Below are positions 1 through 8,834 of a DNA stretch of 64,000 bases, one piece after another (the first letter of the stretch is position 1; the number at the start of each line of letters is the position of its first letter). The notes under the pieces were generated by a model that saw only the letters and a list, made by a program, of their open reading frames with translations, did not search any database and was not told where the DNA came from. The stretch comes from Amycolatopsis umgeniensis (GTDB lineage Bacteria; Actinomycetota; Actinomycetes; Mycobacteriales; Pseudonocardiaceae), in contig NZ_JACHMX010000001.1 in assembly GCF_014205155.1 (NCBI RefSeq), positions 9,161,931 to 9,225,930 of the forward strand, given 5' to 3'. The position numbers and the translations under genes are program-made.

Positions 1-615
1 CCCGATGCGCCAGCCCCAGTGCTCGAACTGCCCGGTGGGCAGCGCGATCGTCAGCAACCCCACGACCCCGGTCGCCAGTACCGTGCCGAGCGGGGCGCCC
101 GCCTGCGGCCAGGCGGACCAGAACCCCCGGCGGCGGGGGCTTCCGTACTCGCTGACCATCAGCACGGCGGCACCGAATTCGCCACCGAGCGCGAAGCCCT
201 GGACCAGGCGCAGAACGACGAGCGAGATCGTCGCCCCGATACCCGCCTGCGCGTACGTGGGCAGCAACCCGATGGCCGAAGTGGACAGGCCGAGCAGCAG
301 GAACGTCACGACCAGCATGGGTTTACGGCCGAGGCGGTCGCCGAGATGCCCGAAGACGATGCCGCCGATCGGCCGCGCGACGAACCCCAGCCCCTGGGTG
401 GCCAAAGCCAGCAGCAACTGCGCGACGCCGTTACCCCCAGGGAAGAACAGCGGCCCGAGCACGGTCGCGGCGAGGATGCCGTACAAGGCGAAGTCGTACC
501 ACTCCAGAACAGCCCCCGCGGTACTCCCCGCCAGCACACGCCGGAACGCCGAACGGCTCACTCCGGCCCCTGCCTCCGCAGCGGCCACCTCGTCCGGGAC
601 GGGCAGGTCGGGCAT
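1..615 (-). CDS. MHS-type MFS transporter, N-terminal part (runs off window)
   Basis: Integral membrane secondary transporter of the major facilitator superfamily, closest by eye to the metabolite:H+ symporter (MHS) group that moves organic acids or osmolytes; the substrate cannot be told. Only the first 205 codons are present; the frame is open to the left edge. A hydrophilic N-terminus is followed by EWYDF (residues 38-42), typical of MHS proteins before TM1, and by the TM2-TM3 loop signature GHLGDRLGRK (89-98); further on GFALGGEFGA fits the TM4-TM5 region. The ATG at 615 has a GAGGAG ribosome site a few bases upstream. No partner gene is visible on this side. Confidence 0.85.
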   Translation of the reverse strand, partial: MPDLPVPDEVAAAEAGAGVSRSAFRRVLAGSTAGAVLEWYDFALYGILAATVLGPLFFPGGNGVAQLLLALATQGLGFVARPIGGIVFGHLGDRLGRKPMLVVTFLLLGLSTSAIGLLPTYAQAGIGATISLVVLRLVQGFALGGEFGAAVLMVSEYGSPRRRGFWSAWPQAGAPLGTVLATGVVGLLTIALPTGQFEHWGWRIG

Positions 616-749
616 TTCGCTCTCCTCGGAACGGCGACCGGTCGGCGTGCGACAGGCGGACACTGGTGTCCAACTATCGGGCACCGTGAAGATAGCCGCT
701 CACCTCGGCGGCCCGCAATCGCCCTGGGGCCAAGCGCTAGGCTCCATCG

Positions 750-1178
750 GTGAATCCGGCAGAACTGGTGGGACTCTGGTCGAGTGAACCGTACGAGTAC
801 GGCTCGATGGAGATGACCGAGCTGGCGTTGCTGCCTGACGGCCGCGGCTGGTCGCTGTTCGAGAACTCGGTCGGCGCATACGAGATCGAACGGCTGACCT
901 GGAGCGTTCCCGAGCCGGGCCGCCTGGAACTGCACACTCACCTCTACGTTTCCGCCGATATCAGCGAGAATCAGGTGGAGGTCGAACAGGAATCGCCGCT
1001 GGACAAGCGGCAGAACGTCGCATACACCCTGAGCGACGACACCACCCCCCTCGAGCCCGACGGGTTCGTCGCGCTGAACCTGAGCGAGCGCGTGGTGGTC
1101 CGATCCCGCTTCGGTCTCAGACGGCGTGAGGTCACGATCCACGACGACCAGACCCACGCCGTCGTTCCGTACGGCTAG
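750..1178 (+). CDS. hypothetical protein, 142 aa
   Basis: Not recognised. A soluble, acidic 142-aa protein without signal peptide or membrane segment, rich in short alternating stretches that suggest a beta-sheet fold (for example GRLELHTHLYVSA and VVVRSRFGLRRREVTI). The start is a GTG with only a weak ribosome site. Its last 47 bases overlap the 3' end of the convergent MFS gene, so one of the two stops could be wrongly drawn, but both frames are open with normal actinobacterial codon use. It lies back to back with the transporter that leaves the left edge. Confidence that it is coding is moderate; no function is proposed. Confidence 0.55.
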   Translation: MNPAELVGLWSSEPYEYGSMEMTELALLPDGRGWSLFENSVGAYEIERLTWSVPEPGRLELHTHLYVSADISENQVEVEQESPLDKRQNVAYTLSDDTTPLEPDGFVALNLSERVVVRSRFGLRRREVTIHDDQTHAVVPYG

Positions 1179-2319
1179 AAACCAGCACCGCCCCGGCCGC
1201 GAAGATCGCACCGAGCCACATCACCGCGGTGGTCCCGGCCGCGTCCGTGGCCAGCCCGCCGATCAACGCTCCGACCGCGATCGCCGCGTTGAACACTCCA
1301 GCGAACAGACCCGACGTCGCTTCACGGTCCTCCGGGGCGGCCACCAGCATCCATGCTTGCGCGGCCACCGAGACACCGCCGTACGCCAGGCCCCAGACCA
1401 CCAAGAGCGCCGCGGCTGCCAGTGTGGTCAGCCCCAGGAGCGGAATCAGCGCCATCGTCGCCGACAAGGTCCCGCTGAGCACCAGCAACGTCACCCGCGG
1501 TGATCGCGCCGCTCCGGCGCCCGAGGCGAAATTCCCCGCGACCCCGAAGAGCCCGTAGACCAGGAGGAGCGTTCCGATCTGCCCCGCGCTGACCCCGGAC
1601 ACCTTTTCCAGTACCGGCCGGACATAGGTGTACGCGGTGAAATGCCCGACGACGATCAGCGCCACCACGATCAGTCCGAGGCGCACCCGCGGCACACTCA
1701 CCAGCCGCAGCATCGCGCCCAGGCGAACGGCCCCTTGCGTCGGTAACGACGGCAGTGACATCACCAAGGCAGCCATTACCACCAGTGAAAGGCCACCGGC
1801 ACTGACGAAGGCGGCCCGCCAGCCGACCAGTTCCCCGAGGTAGGTGCCTGCTGGTACACCCAGCACGGACGCCACTGCGATGCCGCTGAAGATCAGTGAA
1901 GTCGCGGATCCGATCGACCGCGGTGGAACCAGCCGCACGGCCAGGCTCGCGGCGATCGCCCACACTCCGCCCATGCCGATCCCGACGAGGACTCGAGCGA
2001 CCAGCATGACGCCGAACGCGGGCGACCACGCTGCCAGGAAGTTCCCTGCCGCCAGCAACACCATCAAGGCGCACAGCACGGCCCGCCGATCGAGATTGCC
2101 GAGCGCCGGGATCAGCAGGGGCGCGGAGACGGCCGCGACCAGGCCGGTGATCGTGAGCGTCAGACCCGCCATACCTTCGGTGACCTGCAGGTCGCGGCTG
2201 ATCGGGGTCAGCAGACCCACCGGCAGCATTTCCGAGGTGACCACGGTGAACGTCGCCCCGGCGAGCGAGCTCACCGCCGGCCAGCCCTTTTTCCTCTGTT
2301 CGGTTTCCTTTGTCGTCAC
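1132..2319 (-). CDS. MFS transporter, drug/sugar efflux (AraJ-like) type
   Basis: Twelve-helix major facilitator exporter of the drug:H+ antiporter / AraJ-like type, expected to pump small hydrophobic compounds or sugars out of the cell. Residues after the start give TM1 (ATFTVVTSEMLPVGLL), a TM2-TM3 region LGNLDRRAVL, and the TM4-TM5 antiporter-like GIAVASVLGVPAGTYLG. About 395 aa, normal for the family. I chose the GTG at 2319 (VTTKETEQRKKGW) over the ATG at 2370 because the latter lies inside a palindrome that looks like an operator and adds an atypical N-terminus. Divergent from a LysR regulator, which is the usual arrangement for regulator and target. The 3' end overlaps the facing hypothetical gene. 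Confidence 0.88.
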   Translation of the reverse strand: MTTKETEQRKKGWPAVSSLAGATFTVVTSEMLPVGLLTPISRDLQVTEGMAGLTLTITGLVAAVSAPLLIPALGNLDRRAVLCALMVLLAAGNFLAAWSPAFGVMLVARVLVGIGMGGVWAIAASLAVRLVPPRSIGSATSLIFSGIAVASVLGVPAGTYLGELVGWRAAFVSAGGLSLVVMAALVMSLPSLPTQGAVRLGAMLRLVSVPRVRLGLIVVALIVVGHFTAYTYVRPVLEKVSGVSAGQIGTLLLVYGLFGVAGNFASGAGAARSPRVTLLVLSGTLSATMALIPLLGLTTLAAAALLVVWGLAYGGVSVAAQAWMLVAAPEDREATSGLFAGVFNAAIAVGALIGGLATDAAGTTAVMWLGAIFAAGAVLVSSRTERRRGSGRRGS

Positions 2320-2365
2320 GTGTTCCAGGCAACCGTCGCCCGCTGCCGGGAACAACGGCCGATGT

Positions 2366-2381
2366 CTCATCCTTCTATGAG
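2366..2381. promoter_or_regulatory. inverted repeat, candidate LysR operator
   Basis: CTCAT (2366-2370), six bases, ATGAG (2377-2381) form an interrupted palindrome in the short space between the MFS gene and the divergent LysR gene. It includes a T-N11-A spacing as is usual for LysR-type boxes. The assignment as operator is inference from position. Confidence 0.4.
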
Positions 2382-2414
2382 CGGGACTACTTGATCCACG
2401 GAAGGAGTGGACCG

Positions 2415-3308
2415 ATGAGCGGCCTGGAGATCCGTGAGCTGGAGGCGTTCCTGGTACTCGCCGAGGAGCTGCACTTCGGCCGGGCGGGCGAACGCCTGTA
2501 CGTCTCTCAGAGCCGGGTCAGTCAACTGCTCCGCTCGCTGGAGGGACGAATTGGCGCGACGCTCGTCGAGCGGACGAGCCGCCGGGTGGAACTGACTCCG
2601 CTAGGAGAGAAGTTCCTCGCCGAACTGCGTCCTGCCTATGAGGCGCTGCGGGCCGCCGTCGAGCACACCCGTTCCACCGCGCGAGGGATCGGCGGTGTGC
2701 TGCGAATCGGCTTCCAGGGCATCATCGACGACCACCTCGCGAACGCCATCGGCGGATTTGAGTTCCACCACCCGGACTGCGCGGTGGAACTCACCGAAAT
2801 CCCGCTGGCCGATCCGTTCGGCTCGCTCCGCCGTCGGGAGATCGACGCGGCGGTGGTGCTGCTTCCGGTGGAGGAACCGGATCTCGTACTCGGTCCGGTT
2901 TTCTCTCGTCAGCCACAGATGCTCGCCATCTCGCCTCGGCATCGGTTCGCTCGCAGGGAGTCCGTCACCGTCGAGGAGCTGGCGGAATGTCCTCTGATCG
3001 GGATCCGCGGTCCGGCCCCGGAATACTGGCGCCACGCCCAAGCCCCCGAAATCACCCCCGGAGGCCGCCGGATACCGCGTGGACCGACCGTCGGCACATT
3101 GCAGGAAGGTATGGGTCTCGCCGCGGCAGGCCAAGGCGCAATGGTGCTGTGCCGCTCGACAGCCGAACACCAAGGACGGCGGGATTCGGTCGCCTTCGTA
3201 CTGCTCACCGGGCTGCCGGAATCGGTGCTCGGCGTGGTTTGGCATGCGGAGGCCGACGGCAGGGCGCGTGCCTTCGCGGAGGAGATCGCTGTACACGCTC
3301 GAAGCTGA
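2415..3308 (+). CDS. LysR family transcriptional regulator
   Basis: DNA-binding regulator of the LysR family, 297 aa, the usual length. The N-terminal winged helix (residues about 4-62) reads LEIRELEAFLVLAEELHFGRAGERLYVSQSRVSQLL at its core, with a normal recognition helix, followed by a linker helix and a periplasmic-binding-protein-like effector domain (about 90-295). The ATG at 2415 is preceded by GGAAGGAG; longer open frames upstream have no ribosome site. It is transcribed away from the adjacent MFS exporter and most likely controls it and itself in response to an unknown co-inducer. A strong hairpin follows the stop. Confidence 0.92.
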   Translation: MSGLEIRELEAFLVLAEELHFGRAGERLYVSQSRVSQLLRSLEGRIGATLVERTSRRVELTPLGEKFLAELRPAYEALRAAVEHTRSTARGIGGVLRIGFQGIIDDHLANAIGGFEFHHPDCAVELTEIPLADPFGSLRRREIDAAVVLLPVEEPDLVLGPVFSRQPQMLAISPRHRFARRESVTVEELAECPLIGIRGPAPEYWRHAQAPEITPGGRRIPRGPTVGTLQEGMGLAAAGQGAMVLCRSTAEHQGRRDSVAFVLLTGLPESVLGVVWHAEADGRARAFAEEIAVHARS

Positions 3309-3328
3309 CCTTGGTCGGGCTGCTTCGA

Positions 3329-3359
3329 AGGGCGGACGGTCGCTGTGACCGTCCGCCCT
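3329..3359 (+). terminator. intrinsic terminator-like hairpin after the LysR gene
   Basis: Perfect 13-bp arms AGGGCGGACGGTC (3329-3341) and GACCGTCCGCCCT (3347-3359) around a 5-base loop, 20 bases after the LysR stop. There is no T-run, as is common in high-GC actinobacteria. It also lies just downstream of the facing gene 3394-3780 and may serve both strands. Confidence 0.75.
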
Positions 3360-3393
3360 CCCGGAAACCGGAAGCTTGATCCTTGGAGGGACG

Positions 3394-3780
3394 TCAGACC
3401 CGGTAGACCTTGATGTACATACTCCGCCATGCACCGTTTTCGTCTTCGAGGCCGACGAAGGCGAATCGATCACCATAGCCAGGTGCCTGGCAGGCCCAGG
3501 TCAGTGGTGCGTCGTTCACCATCCCGCGCCGGAAGCAATCCGACAAGTTGATGTAGGACTTGATCGCCACATTGGTCCCGCCCGAGACATCGAACTCGAT
3601 CACAAGAGGGCCGCCGTAGCTGTAGAAGCCGACGTCACACCAGGACGCCGCGCCGCAGTGTCGCTCGGCGACAAGCGTCGACGCCTGCGCGGTGCCGGGC
3701 GTCCCGATCGCGGCCGCCACACCCATAGCGGCGACCACCGAGGCGATCATGGCCGAAATCCTACCCAGTGTTCTACGCAC
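3394..3780 (-). CDS. small secreted protein, 128 aa
   Basis: Exported protein of unknown function. Residues 1-33 are a Sec signal peptide: basic MRRTLGR, a hydrophobic core rich in A, V and M, and a probable cleavage after AQA. The mature part of about 95 residues holds four cysteines (HCGAASWC, SDC and WAC), probably two disulphides, and aromatic and glycine-rich beta segments such as FYSYGGPLVIEFDV. It sits directly upstream of a second small secreted protein on the same strand, 34 bases away, so the two may be co-transcribed. No catalytic motif is visible. It could be a cell-surface or inhibitor protein. Confidence 0.75.
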   Translation of the reverse strand: MRRTLGRISAMIASVVAAMGVAAAIGTPGTAQASTLVAERHCGAASWCDVGFYSYGGPLVIEFDVSGGTNVAIKSYINLSDCFRRGMVNDAPLTWACQAPGYGDRFAFVGLEDENGAWRSMYIKVYRV

Positions 3781-3814
3781 GTAATCTCCCCAGAGTCAGG
3801 CGCTGAGCGGGCTG

Positions 3815-4132
3815 TCAGCAGATGCGAGCGGAATGGAATCGGGCCTCGCCGTAGTCGGCGTTGGGGTCGTAGCCGGGATAGACCTTCCACGGGCTGCCGA
3901 CGTCGGCGTACAGGCACCACACGTTGTCCGTGGTGTTGGACCAGCTGCGGATGCGGTAGTTGCCGATGCTGATGCCACTCCAGCCGTTGCTGCAGGTCTT
4001 GGCACCGCTGTAGTTCGTTCCCGTGTGCACGCAGAGTTCGGGTACGGGGGCCGCGCTCGCGGTCGGCGCGAAAGCGGTCGCCGTGGCCGCGACCGCGGCG
4101 AAGGCCATGACGGTTGTTCCCAGTTTCTTCAC
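3815..4132 (-). CDS. small secreted peptidase-inhibitor-I36-like protein
   Basis: Exported 105-aa protein. The start is the GTG at 4132 (VKKLGTTVMAF), which has GGAG six to ten bases upstream; the longer frame lacks a ribosome site. Signal peptide residues 1-27 end in ASA. The mature part has cysteines in ELCVHTGTNYSG, KTCSNGW, VWCLYADV and a C-terminal cysteine, a pattern of four cysteines and Trp/Tyr-rich beta strands that resembles actinobacterial peptidase inhibitor family I36 / beta-gamma-crystallin-like secreted proteins. That likeness is by eye only. It lies between a second secreted protein and the SARP-like regulator, with no shared function apparent. Confidence 0.75.
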   Translation of the reverse strand: MKKLGTTVMAFAAVAATATAFAPTASAAPVPELCVHTGTNYSGAKTCSNGWSGISIGNYRIRSWSNTTDNVWCLYADVGSPWKVYPGYDPNADYGEARFHSARIC

Positions 4133-4202
4133 TTCTGCTCCTTTGTCTCCTCGGCGGAACAAAGAGCAGTAGTCCACGAACGCGAGTCTCCGGGCAAGGC
4201 GG

Positions 4203-7200
4203 TTAAGGCTGCGCTGAAATGGTTGCGGGCCGGGGTTCGGGCGGCAACGAAGCGAAACCGCGTCTACCCAGCAGGGGCCGGATGCTTTCGGCGTCGGGGT
4301 GCCCGAGACGGTCGAAGACGGCGAGGGATTCTCGCCAGTACCTGTGGGCGGTCGACTTCTTCCCGGTGGAGTTCGACAGATGCCCGATGGCGCCGAGGGT
4401 CGCCGCTATCCCTTCGGTGTCGCCGATTTCGGTCCGGATCGTCAGCGCCCGGTGGAATCCGTCCATCGCCTCTTCGTAGCGGCTGGTGTGATGCAGGATT
4501 TGGCTGAGATTGTGCAGCGCCAGGGCTTCGAGGTGTTTGTCCGCCAGTTCTTCGCTCAACGCCAGGGCTTCGAGAAGCCGCTCCCGCGCGAGCTCGGCCA
4601 GCCCGAGATCCGCGGCGATGAAGCCGAGGGTGCACAACGCCTTGGCCAGGCCGATCGTGAAGCCTGCCTTTCGGCACAGCTCGACGGAGCGTTCCAGGAC
4701 GGCGAGGGCGCGTTGCGCGCTGCCAGTGTGATGCAGCACCGTGCCCAGGCAGTCGAGTGCGGCGGCCTGTCCCTCGGGCATGTCCAAATCTTGGAACATG
4801 CGTTCCGCTCGGCGTAGGTGCCGTTTCGCGGCGAGAGGATGCTGGCCGCTCGAACGATGGGAGGCCCCGAGGCTGTAGTGCATGGCCGCTTCGGCGGACT
4901 TGTTCCCCTCCCGCTGGGCGGCGGTCAACGCCGCTTCGGCCATCGACCGCCAGGTGGCGAGATCGTAGTTGCGCCAGAGGTAGCCGCGAAGCACGTCCGT
5001 GATTTGCCACGAGAGTTCTCGCGGGCCGTGCTCCGCGGCATGCAGGACCGTCGCCGCCAGATTTCCGCGTTCGGCCGCGAGCCAGTCCGCCGGCATGACG
5101 TGGACTTCCCCGCCCGGCCCTTCCGTTTCGGGTAAGGAACACAGCCGCAGCATTCCCGGATAGGCCTGCTCGGTCAGCACCATCGCCGTGCGCAGGTAGT
5201 ACTCCGAGAGCCGCCGCCACGCGAGAGCCCGGTCGTCCTCACTGTCCACTTCTGCGCAAAGCTGGGCAGCGTACAGCCGGAGGAGGTCGTGGACCTGGTA
5301 ACGATCGGACGTGCGACGCTGGACGAGATGGGCTCCGACGAGGCGATCGACGAGCTTCACGGTGTCTGCGACGGTGTCGCCCGCCAAGGCCGCCAGAGCC
5401 GCGATACTCACGTCGGCCGACGGCACGAGACCGAGGAGCCGGAACAGGCACGCAGACTCCGGACCAAGCGTGGCGTAGGAGAGCTCGAACGCTGTCTGCA
5501 CCGCCGCACCGCCACCTGGACCGACGGCCAGCCCTGCGAGTCGGTTGCCCGCGCGGAGCGCGGTCACATAATCGTCGAGGCTGTCGTGGGTACGACTCGC
5601 GAGGTTCGCCGCGACGATCCTCAACGCCAGCGGCAGACGTGCGCACAGATCGCTCAGCGCGGACAGGGCCGGGGTGTCCGGACTCCTGTTCAGCAACCGG
5701 GCCAGCAGGGTGACCGCCTCTCGCGGGCCGAGCACGTCCAGCTCGATGGACCGGGCATCGGCGTGCAGTCCGAGCGCGGACAGATCATTGCGGCTGGTGA
5801 CCACGACCACGCTGCGAGAATTGGCTGGCAGAACGGGAAGGACCTGCTCCGGCCCCGTCACATTGTCCAGCACGAGCAGCACTTCCCGGTCGGCGAGCAG
5901 GGAACGCAGCAGGGCCGCACGCGCTTCGACGTCGAGTGGCACCGCGGTGGAGGTGACCCCTAGACCGGTCAGGAACGCCGTCAGCGCGTCGCCCGCGGTT
6001 CGGGTCACCGAGTCGGAGAAGCCATGCAGGTTGTAGTACAGCTGCCCATCGGGGAACCGGCCGCTGACTCGATGAGCCCAGTGGATCGCGAGGGCCGTCT
6101 TCCCGACCCCGGCGGAGCCGGTGATGACGACGACGCGTGCGGCGCGGCGGGTGTGGTCAGAGGCCGACAGGAAGGCGTCGAGTTCCGCGAGTTGCGCGGC
6201 ACGGCCCATGAACGTCGTACTGTCGGGCGGCAATTGTTCCGGAGCCCTGAAATTCCCGGTCCTGGGTGGTGTGGCGCGGCCAGGCTCGAGGCAGTGCAGG
6301 TAGGCGGCACGCAGTTCGGTTCCGGGGTCGACGCCGAAGGACTCCCTGAGCTTGACACTGAGCTCGTGAAACAAGCGGACGGCGGCCTGTCGCTGTCCGG
6401 TGGCCGCCAGCGCGAGAATGATCCGCGCGTTGATGCCTTCGTGCAGTGGTTCGGTCTCGGCCACGTCGCGAAGTCCCGGCAAAGCGCTGTGGTGCCGGCC
6501 ATGCGCGAAGGCGAGGTCCGCGTGGGCAAGCGTGACGACCATGCGTCGCTGGGTCAGCGCGACGACGGCCGGATGTTGCTGGATCTCCGGCCCGAGGTCG
6601 GCCAGCACCGGCCCTCGCCACAACGAGAGCGCTTTCTCGTACTCGCCTTCCGATGCCTCGAGCCGCCCCGCCTCGTGGAGGGCCGCCGCGTCGGCCACCC
6701 GGAGGAGGAAATCCAGAACGTCGGTCTGCCCGGCCGTCAGAGTGAGGCGGTATCCGGTGCCGCCACGTTCGAGCGGTTGTGGTTCGTCGCCGCTCGTTCG
6801 AAGTAGCCGCCGGATCCGGGAGGCGTAGGTGTGGACAAGGTTCCGATAAGTGGCGGGGATGTCCTCGCCCCACAGGAAATCGACGATCTCCGACCGGCTC
6901 ACCGGCTCGTTCGCCCGGAGGGCCAGCAGACCGAGCAGACGGCGCAGCATCGGGGCACCGACGTCGATCCGCCGCGGTCCGTCGTGAACGATCATCGGTC
7001 CGAGCACGTCGATCCGCAGGGCCGCTCCGGAGTCGATCTCGACGGCGGAAAGTCCCGTGGTCTGGACAAGTTTCCGCACGGACCTGGAGTGCGGCCGGAC
7101 AACCACCTCATGCTCGATGTCCCGCAGTGTGCGCACACTGATACCCGCGCGACGAGCCAGTTCGTCCTGGGTGATTCCGGTCCGTGCCCGGTACGCGAGC

Positions 7201-7220
7201 AGCGCTTTTCCCAAGGTCAT
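4203..7220 (-). CDS. SARP-like regulator: XRE HTH + winged helix + BTAD + NB-ARC + TPR
   Basis: Large AfsR/SARP-type regulator of 1005 aa. Domains in order: an XRE-type helix-turn-helix at 1-60 (TLGKALLAYRARTGITQDELARR), an OmpR-like winged helix at about 70-165, a bacterial transcriptional activation domain at about 170-325, an NB-ARC NTPase with P-loop GSAGVGKT near 367 and a Walker-B-like VLLVLDN, then a helical C-terminus of TPR repeats from about 700 on. The XRE domain ahead of the SARP core is an extra part not found in AfsR. The ATG at 7220 was chosen because it opens the HTH; the upstream extension is low-complexity. Such proteins activate specialised metabolism or secretion genes after nucleotide-dependent oligomerisation. 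Divergent from the gene at 7429. Confidence 0.9.
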   Translation of the reverse strand: MTLGKALLAYRARTGITQDELARRAGISVRTLRDIEHEVVVRPHSRSVRKLVQTTGLSAVEIDSGAALRIDVLGPMIVHDGPRRIDVGAPMLRRLLGLLALRANEPVSRSEIVDFLWGEDIPATYRNLVHTYASRIRRLLRTSGDEPQPLERGGTGYRLTLTAGQTDVLDFLLRVADAAALHEAGRLEASEGEYEKALSLWRGPVLADLGPEIQQHPAVVALTQRRMVVTLAHADLAFAHGRHHSALPGLRDVAETEPLHEGINARIILALAATGQRQAAVRLFHELSVKLRESFGVDPGTELRAAYLHCLEPGRATPPRTGNFRAPEQLPPDSTTFMGRAAQLAELDAFLSASDHTRRAARVVVITGSAGVGKTALAIHWAHRVSGRFPDGQLYYNLHGFSDSVTRTAGDALTAFLTGLGVTSTAVPLDVEARAALLRSLLADREVLLVLDNVTGPEQVLPVLPANSRSVVVVTSRNDLSALGLHADARSIELDVLGPREAVTLLARLLNRSPDTPALSALSDLCARLPLALRIVAANLASRTHDSLDDYVTALRAGNRLAGLAVGPGGGAAVQTAFELSYATLGPESACLFRLLGLVPSADVSIAALAALAGDTVADTVKLVDRLVGAHLVQRRTSDRYQVHDLLRLYAAQLCAEVDSEDDRALAWRRLSEYYLRTAMVLTEQAYPGMLRLCSLPETEGPGGEVHVMPADWLAAERGNLAATVLHAAEHGPRELSWQITDVLRGYLWRNYDLATWRSMAEAALTAAQREGNKSAEAAMHYSLGASHRSSGQHPLAAKRHLRRAERMFQDLDMPEGQAAALDCLGTVLHHTGSAQRALAVLERSVELCRKAGFTIGLAKALCTLGFIAADLGLAELARERLLEALALSEELADKHLEALALHNLSQILHHTSRYEEAMDGFHRALTIRTEIGDTEGIAATLGAIGHLSNSTGKKSTAHRYWRESLAVFDRLGHPDAESIRPLLGRRGFASLPPEPRPATISAQP

Positions 7221-7428
7221 GACGCCCCCCAGCGTTGGTTTCTGCCGACCGGTCTCCAAAATACCGTGTCCGGCTGACGAGTTTCCGCTGTTTATCCGGT
7301 CGACGACGATTTCTGCCGGTCTTCTCCCGTTTCCCCCGCTCAGAGGGGTGGTCCAGGTCAAGAAACGCGTCAGGTTCCGGGACGGTGTCGTGCCTAGGCT
7401 GGTTCGGCGAACAGATGGGGGTGATCTT

Positions 7429-8391
7429 TTGCTGCGCATTCATTTTTCGTCGGCCGACGTGCTCGGACTGCGGGTTTCGGCCGCTCCCGATCCGTTGTGG
7501 GAGCTTCTGCTGAGCCTCCACGCGGCGCAAACGGTCGGCATCAGCGGCGCACTCCGGGCGTGGCGGACGGCGGTGCGCGGAAAACTCGCGCCGTCGGCCG
7601 CCTTGCTGTGGCCCTTGGCGCGGCCGCAAGGCTACTCACCGGATTTCTTGACCCCGACGGCTGGTGAGAAAGGCTTCGATGCAGGTCTGGACCAACTGCT
7701 GGCCACTTCGAGGCCACGGCTCCGAGCCGACCTTGCGCTCTTGGCACGTCCCACGTCCTGGACGACTGATCTCGCCGATGGCCGGAGCGAAGCCCTCCAC
7801 CGGCTGGGAGACGCCCTCGAGGCGTACCACGCTGTCGCCATCGAACCGTTCTGGGACGTCATCCTGCGCGTGGCCGGCGCGGACCGCGAGCGAAGGGCGG
7901 CGACCGCGATCGCCGAAGGTGCCGGAACGATGCTCACGACCTTGCACCCTGACGTTCGCTGGGACGATAGTGTCCTGGAAGTCGCCTATCCCGTCGATCA
8001 GGACGTTCACCTGGACGGGCAGGGCCTCACCCTGGTGCCCTCGTTCTTCTGCCGGCCAGGGCCCATCACCCTGTTGCGGCAGAACGAACAGCCGATTCTC
8101 GTCTATCCCGTCGACCGGGACCTCGAGTCCTTGGCCACCGTCGGCCACGCGCGGTTCGGGCAGGGGCTCACAGCGCTGCTGGGCAGGACCAGGGCACGCG
8201 TGCTGCACGCCATCGCGGCGGCGGCCCCGGTCACCACGTCGGATCTCGCGCGGGAGGTCGGGGTCTCCGTGGCCGGTATCAGTCAGCACACGTCGGTGCT
8301 CCGGGACGCCGGGCTCATCACCACGGTCCGGGACCGCGGCTTCGCGCGGCACCGGGTTTCACCGCGCGGTGAGGCGTTGCTGAGCGGGTAG
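7429..8391 (+). CDS. ArsR-type winged-helix regulator with N-terminal DUF5937-like region
   Basis: Probable one-component regulator of 320 aa. The C-terminal 75 residues form an ArsR-like winged helix: ARVLHAIAAAAPVTTSDLAREVGVSVAGISQHTSVLRDAGLI, then a wing VRDRGFARHRVS. The N-terminal 240 residues match the actinobacterial pattern HFSSADVLGLRVS...PLWELLLSLHA, seen in proteins annotated DUF5937. I take TTG 7429 as start because GGGGGTGAT precedes it; a GTG at 7390 is the alternative. It is divergent from the SARP-like gene across about 200 bases, so cross-regulation is possible. Confidence 0.82.
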   Translation: MLRIHFSSADVLGLRVSAAPDPLWELLLSLHAAQTVGISGALRAWRTAVRGKLAPSAALLWPLARPQGYSPDFLTPTAGEKGFDAGLDQLLATSRPRLRADLALLARPTSWTTDLADGRSEALHRLGDALEAYHAVAIEPFWDVILRVAGADRERRAATAIAEGAGTMLTTLHPDVRWDDSVLEVAYPVDQDVHLDGQGLTLVPSFFCRPGPITLLRQNEQPILVYPVDRDLESLATVGHARFGQGLTALLGRTRARVLHAIAAAAPVTTSDLAREVGVSVAGISQHTSVLRDAGLITTVRDRGFARHRVSPRGEALLSG

Positions 8392-8429
8392 GTTCCGGTT
8401 TCGATCCCGGCCGCGCGCGCCTGGGTACG

Positions 8430-8747
8430 TCAGCAGGCCTTGACGACGACCGAGTGTGCCTTGCCGCCGAGGTCGAGGATCTTCACGTTCCGGTTACCCG
8501 CTGGCACGCGAACCTGATAAGTGCCGGGGTCGACCGGATAGCCGAAGTAACTGCCCGCCGGGGCCGCCCCGGTGCCCGCGATCATCGAGCCATTGGTGCG
8601 GTGGATCGTGGTCGGGACCGCTGCGCCGCAGTTGTTGGAGATGTAGATCTTGCCCTTGGTCGCGGCTGAGGCGGAACCCGCGCCGACGGTGGCGATGACC
8701 ATACCCGCGGTGGCAAGAACGGTGAGAACGCGCCGGGTGGCCGTCAT
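8430..8747 (-). CDS. small secreted protein, 105 aa
   Basis: Exported protein of unknown function. ATG at 8747 follows an AGAGGAGC ribosome site. Residues 1-30 are a signal peptide (TATRRVLTVLATAGMVIATVGAG, cleaved after SASA). The mature domain is about 75 residues with two cysteines, NNCGAAV near its start and a terminal KAC, likely one disulphide tying the ends of a small beta fold. YFGYPVDPGTYQVRVPAG is typical of an immunoglobulin-like or PEGA-like strand pair. No neighbour suggests a role. Confidence 0.75.
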   Translation of the reverse strand: MTATRRVLTVLATAGMVIATVGAGSASAATKGKIYISNNCGAAVPTTIHRTNGSMIAGTGAAPAGSYFGYPVDPGTYQVRVPAGNRNVKILDLGGKAHSVVVKAC

Positions 8748-8834
8748 TGTGCTCCTCTGGGGTGCTTGTGGGGATCGGCTACAAGATATCCACAAGCACG
8801 TTCACGCACTGTCGGTCGAACAGACCACATCGCC

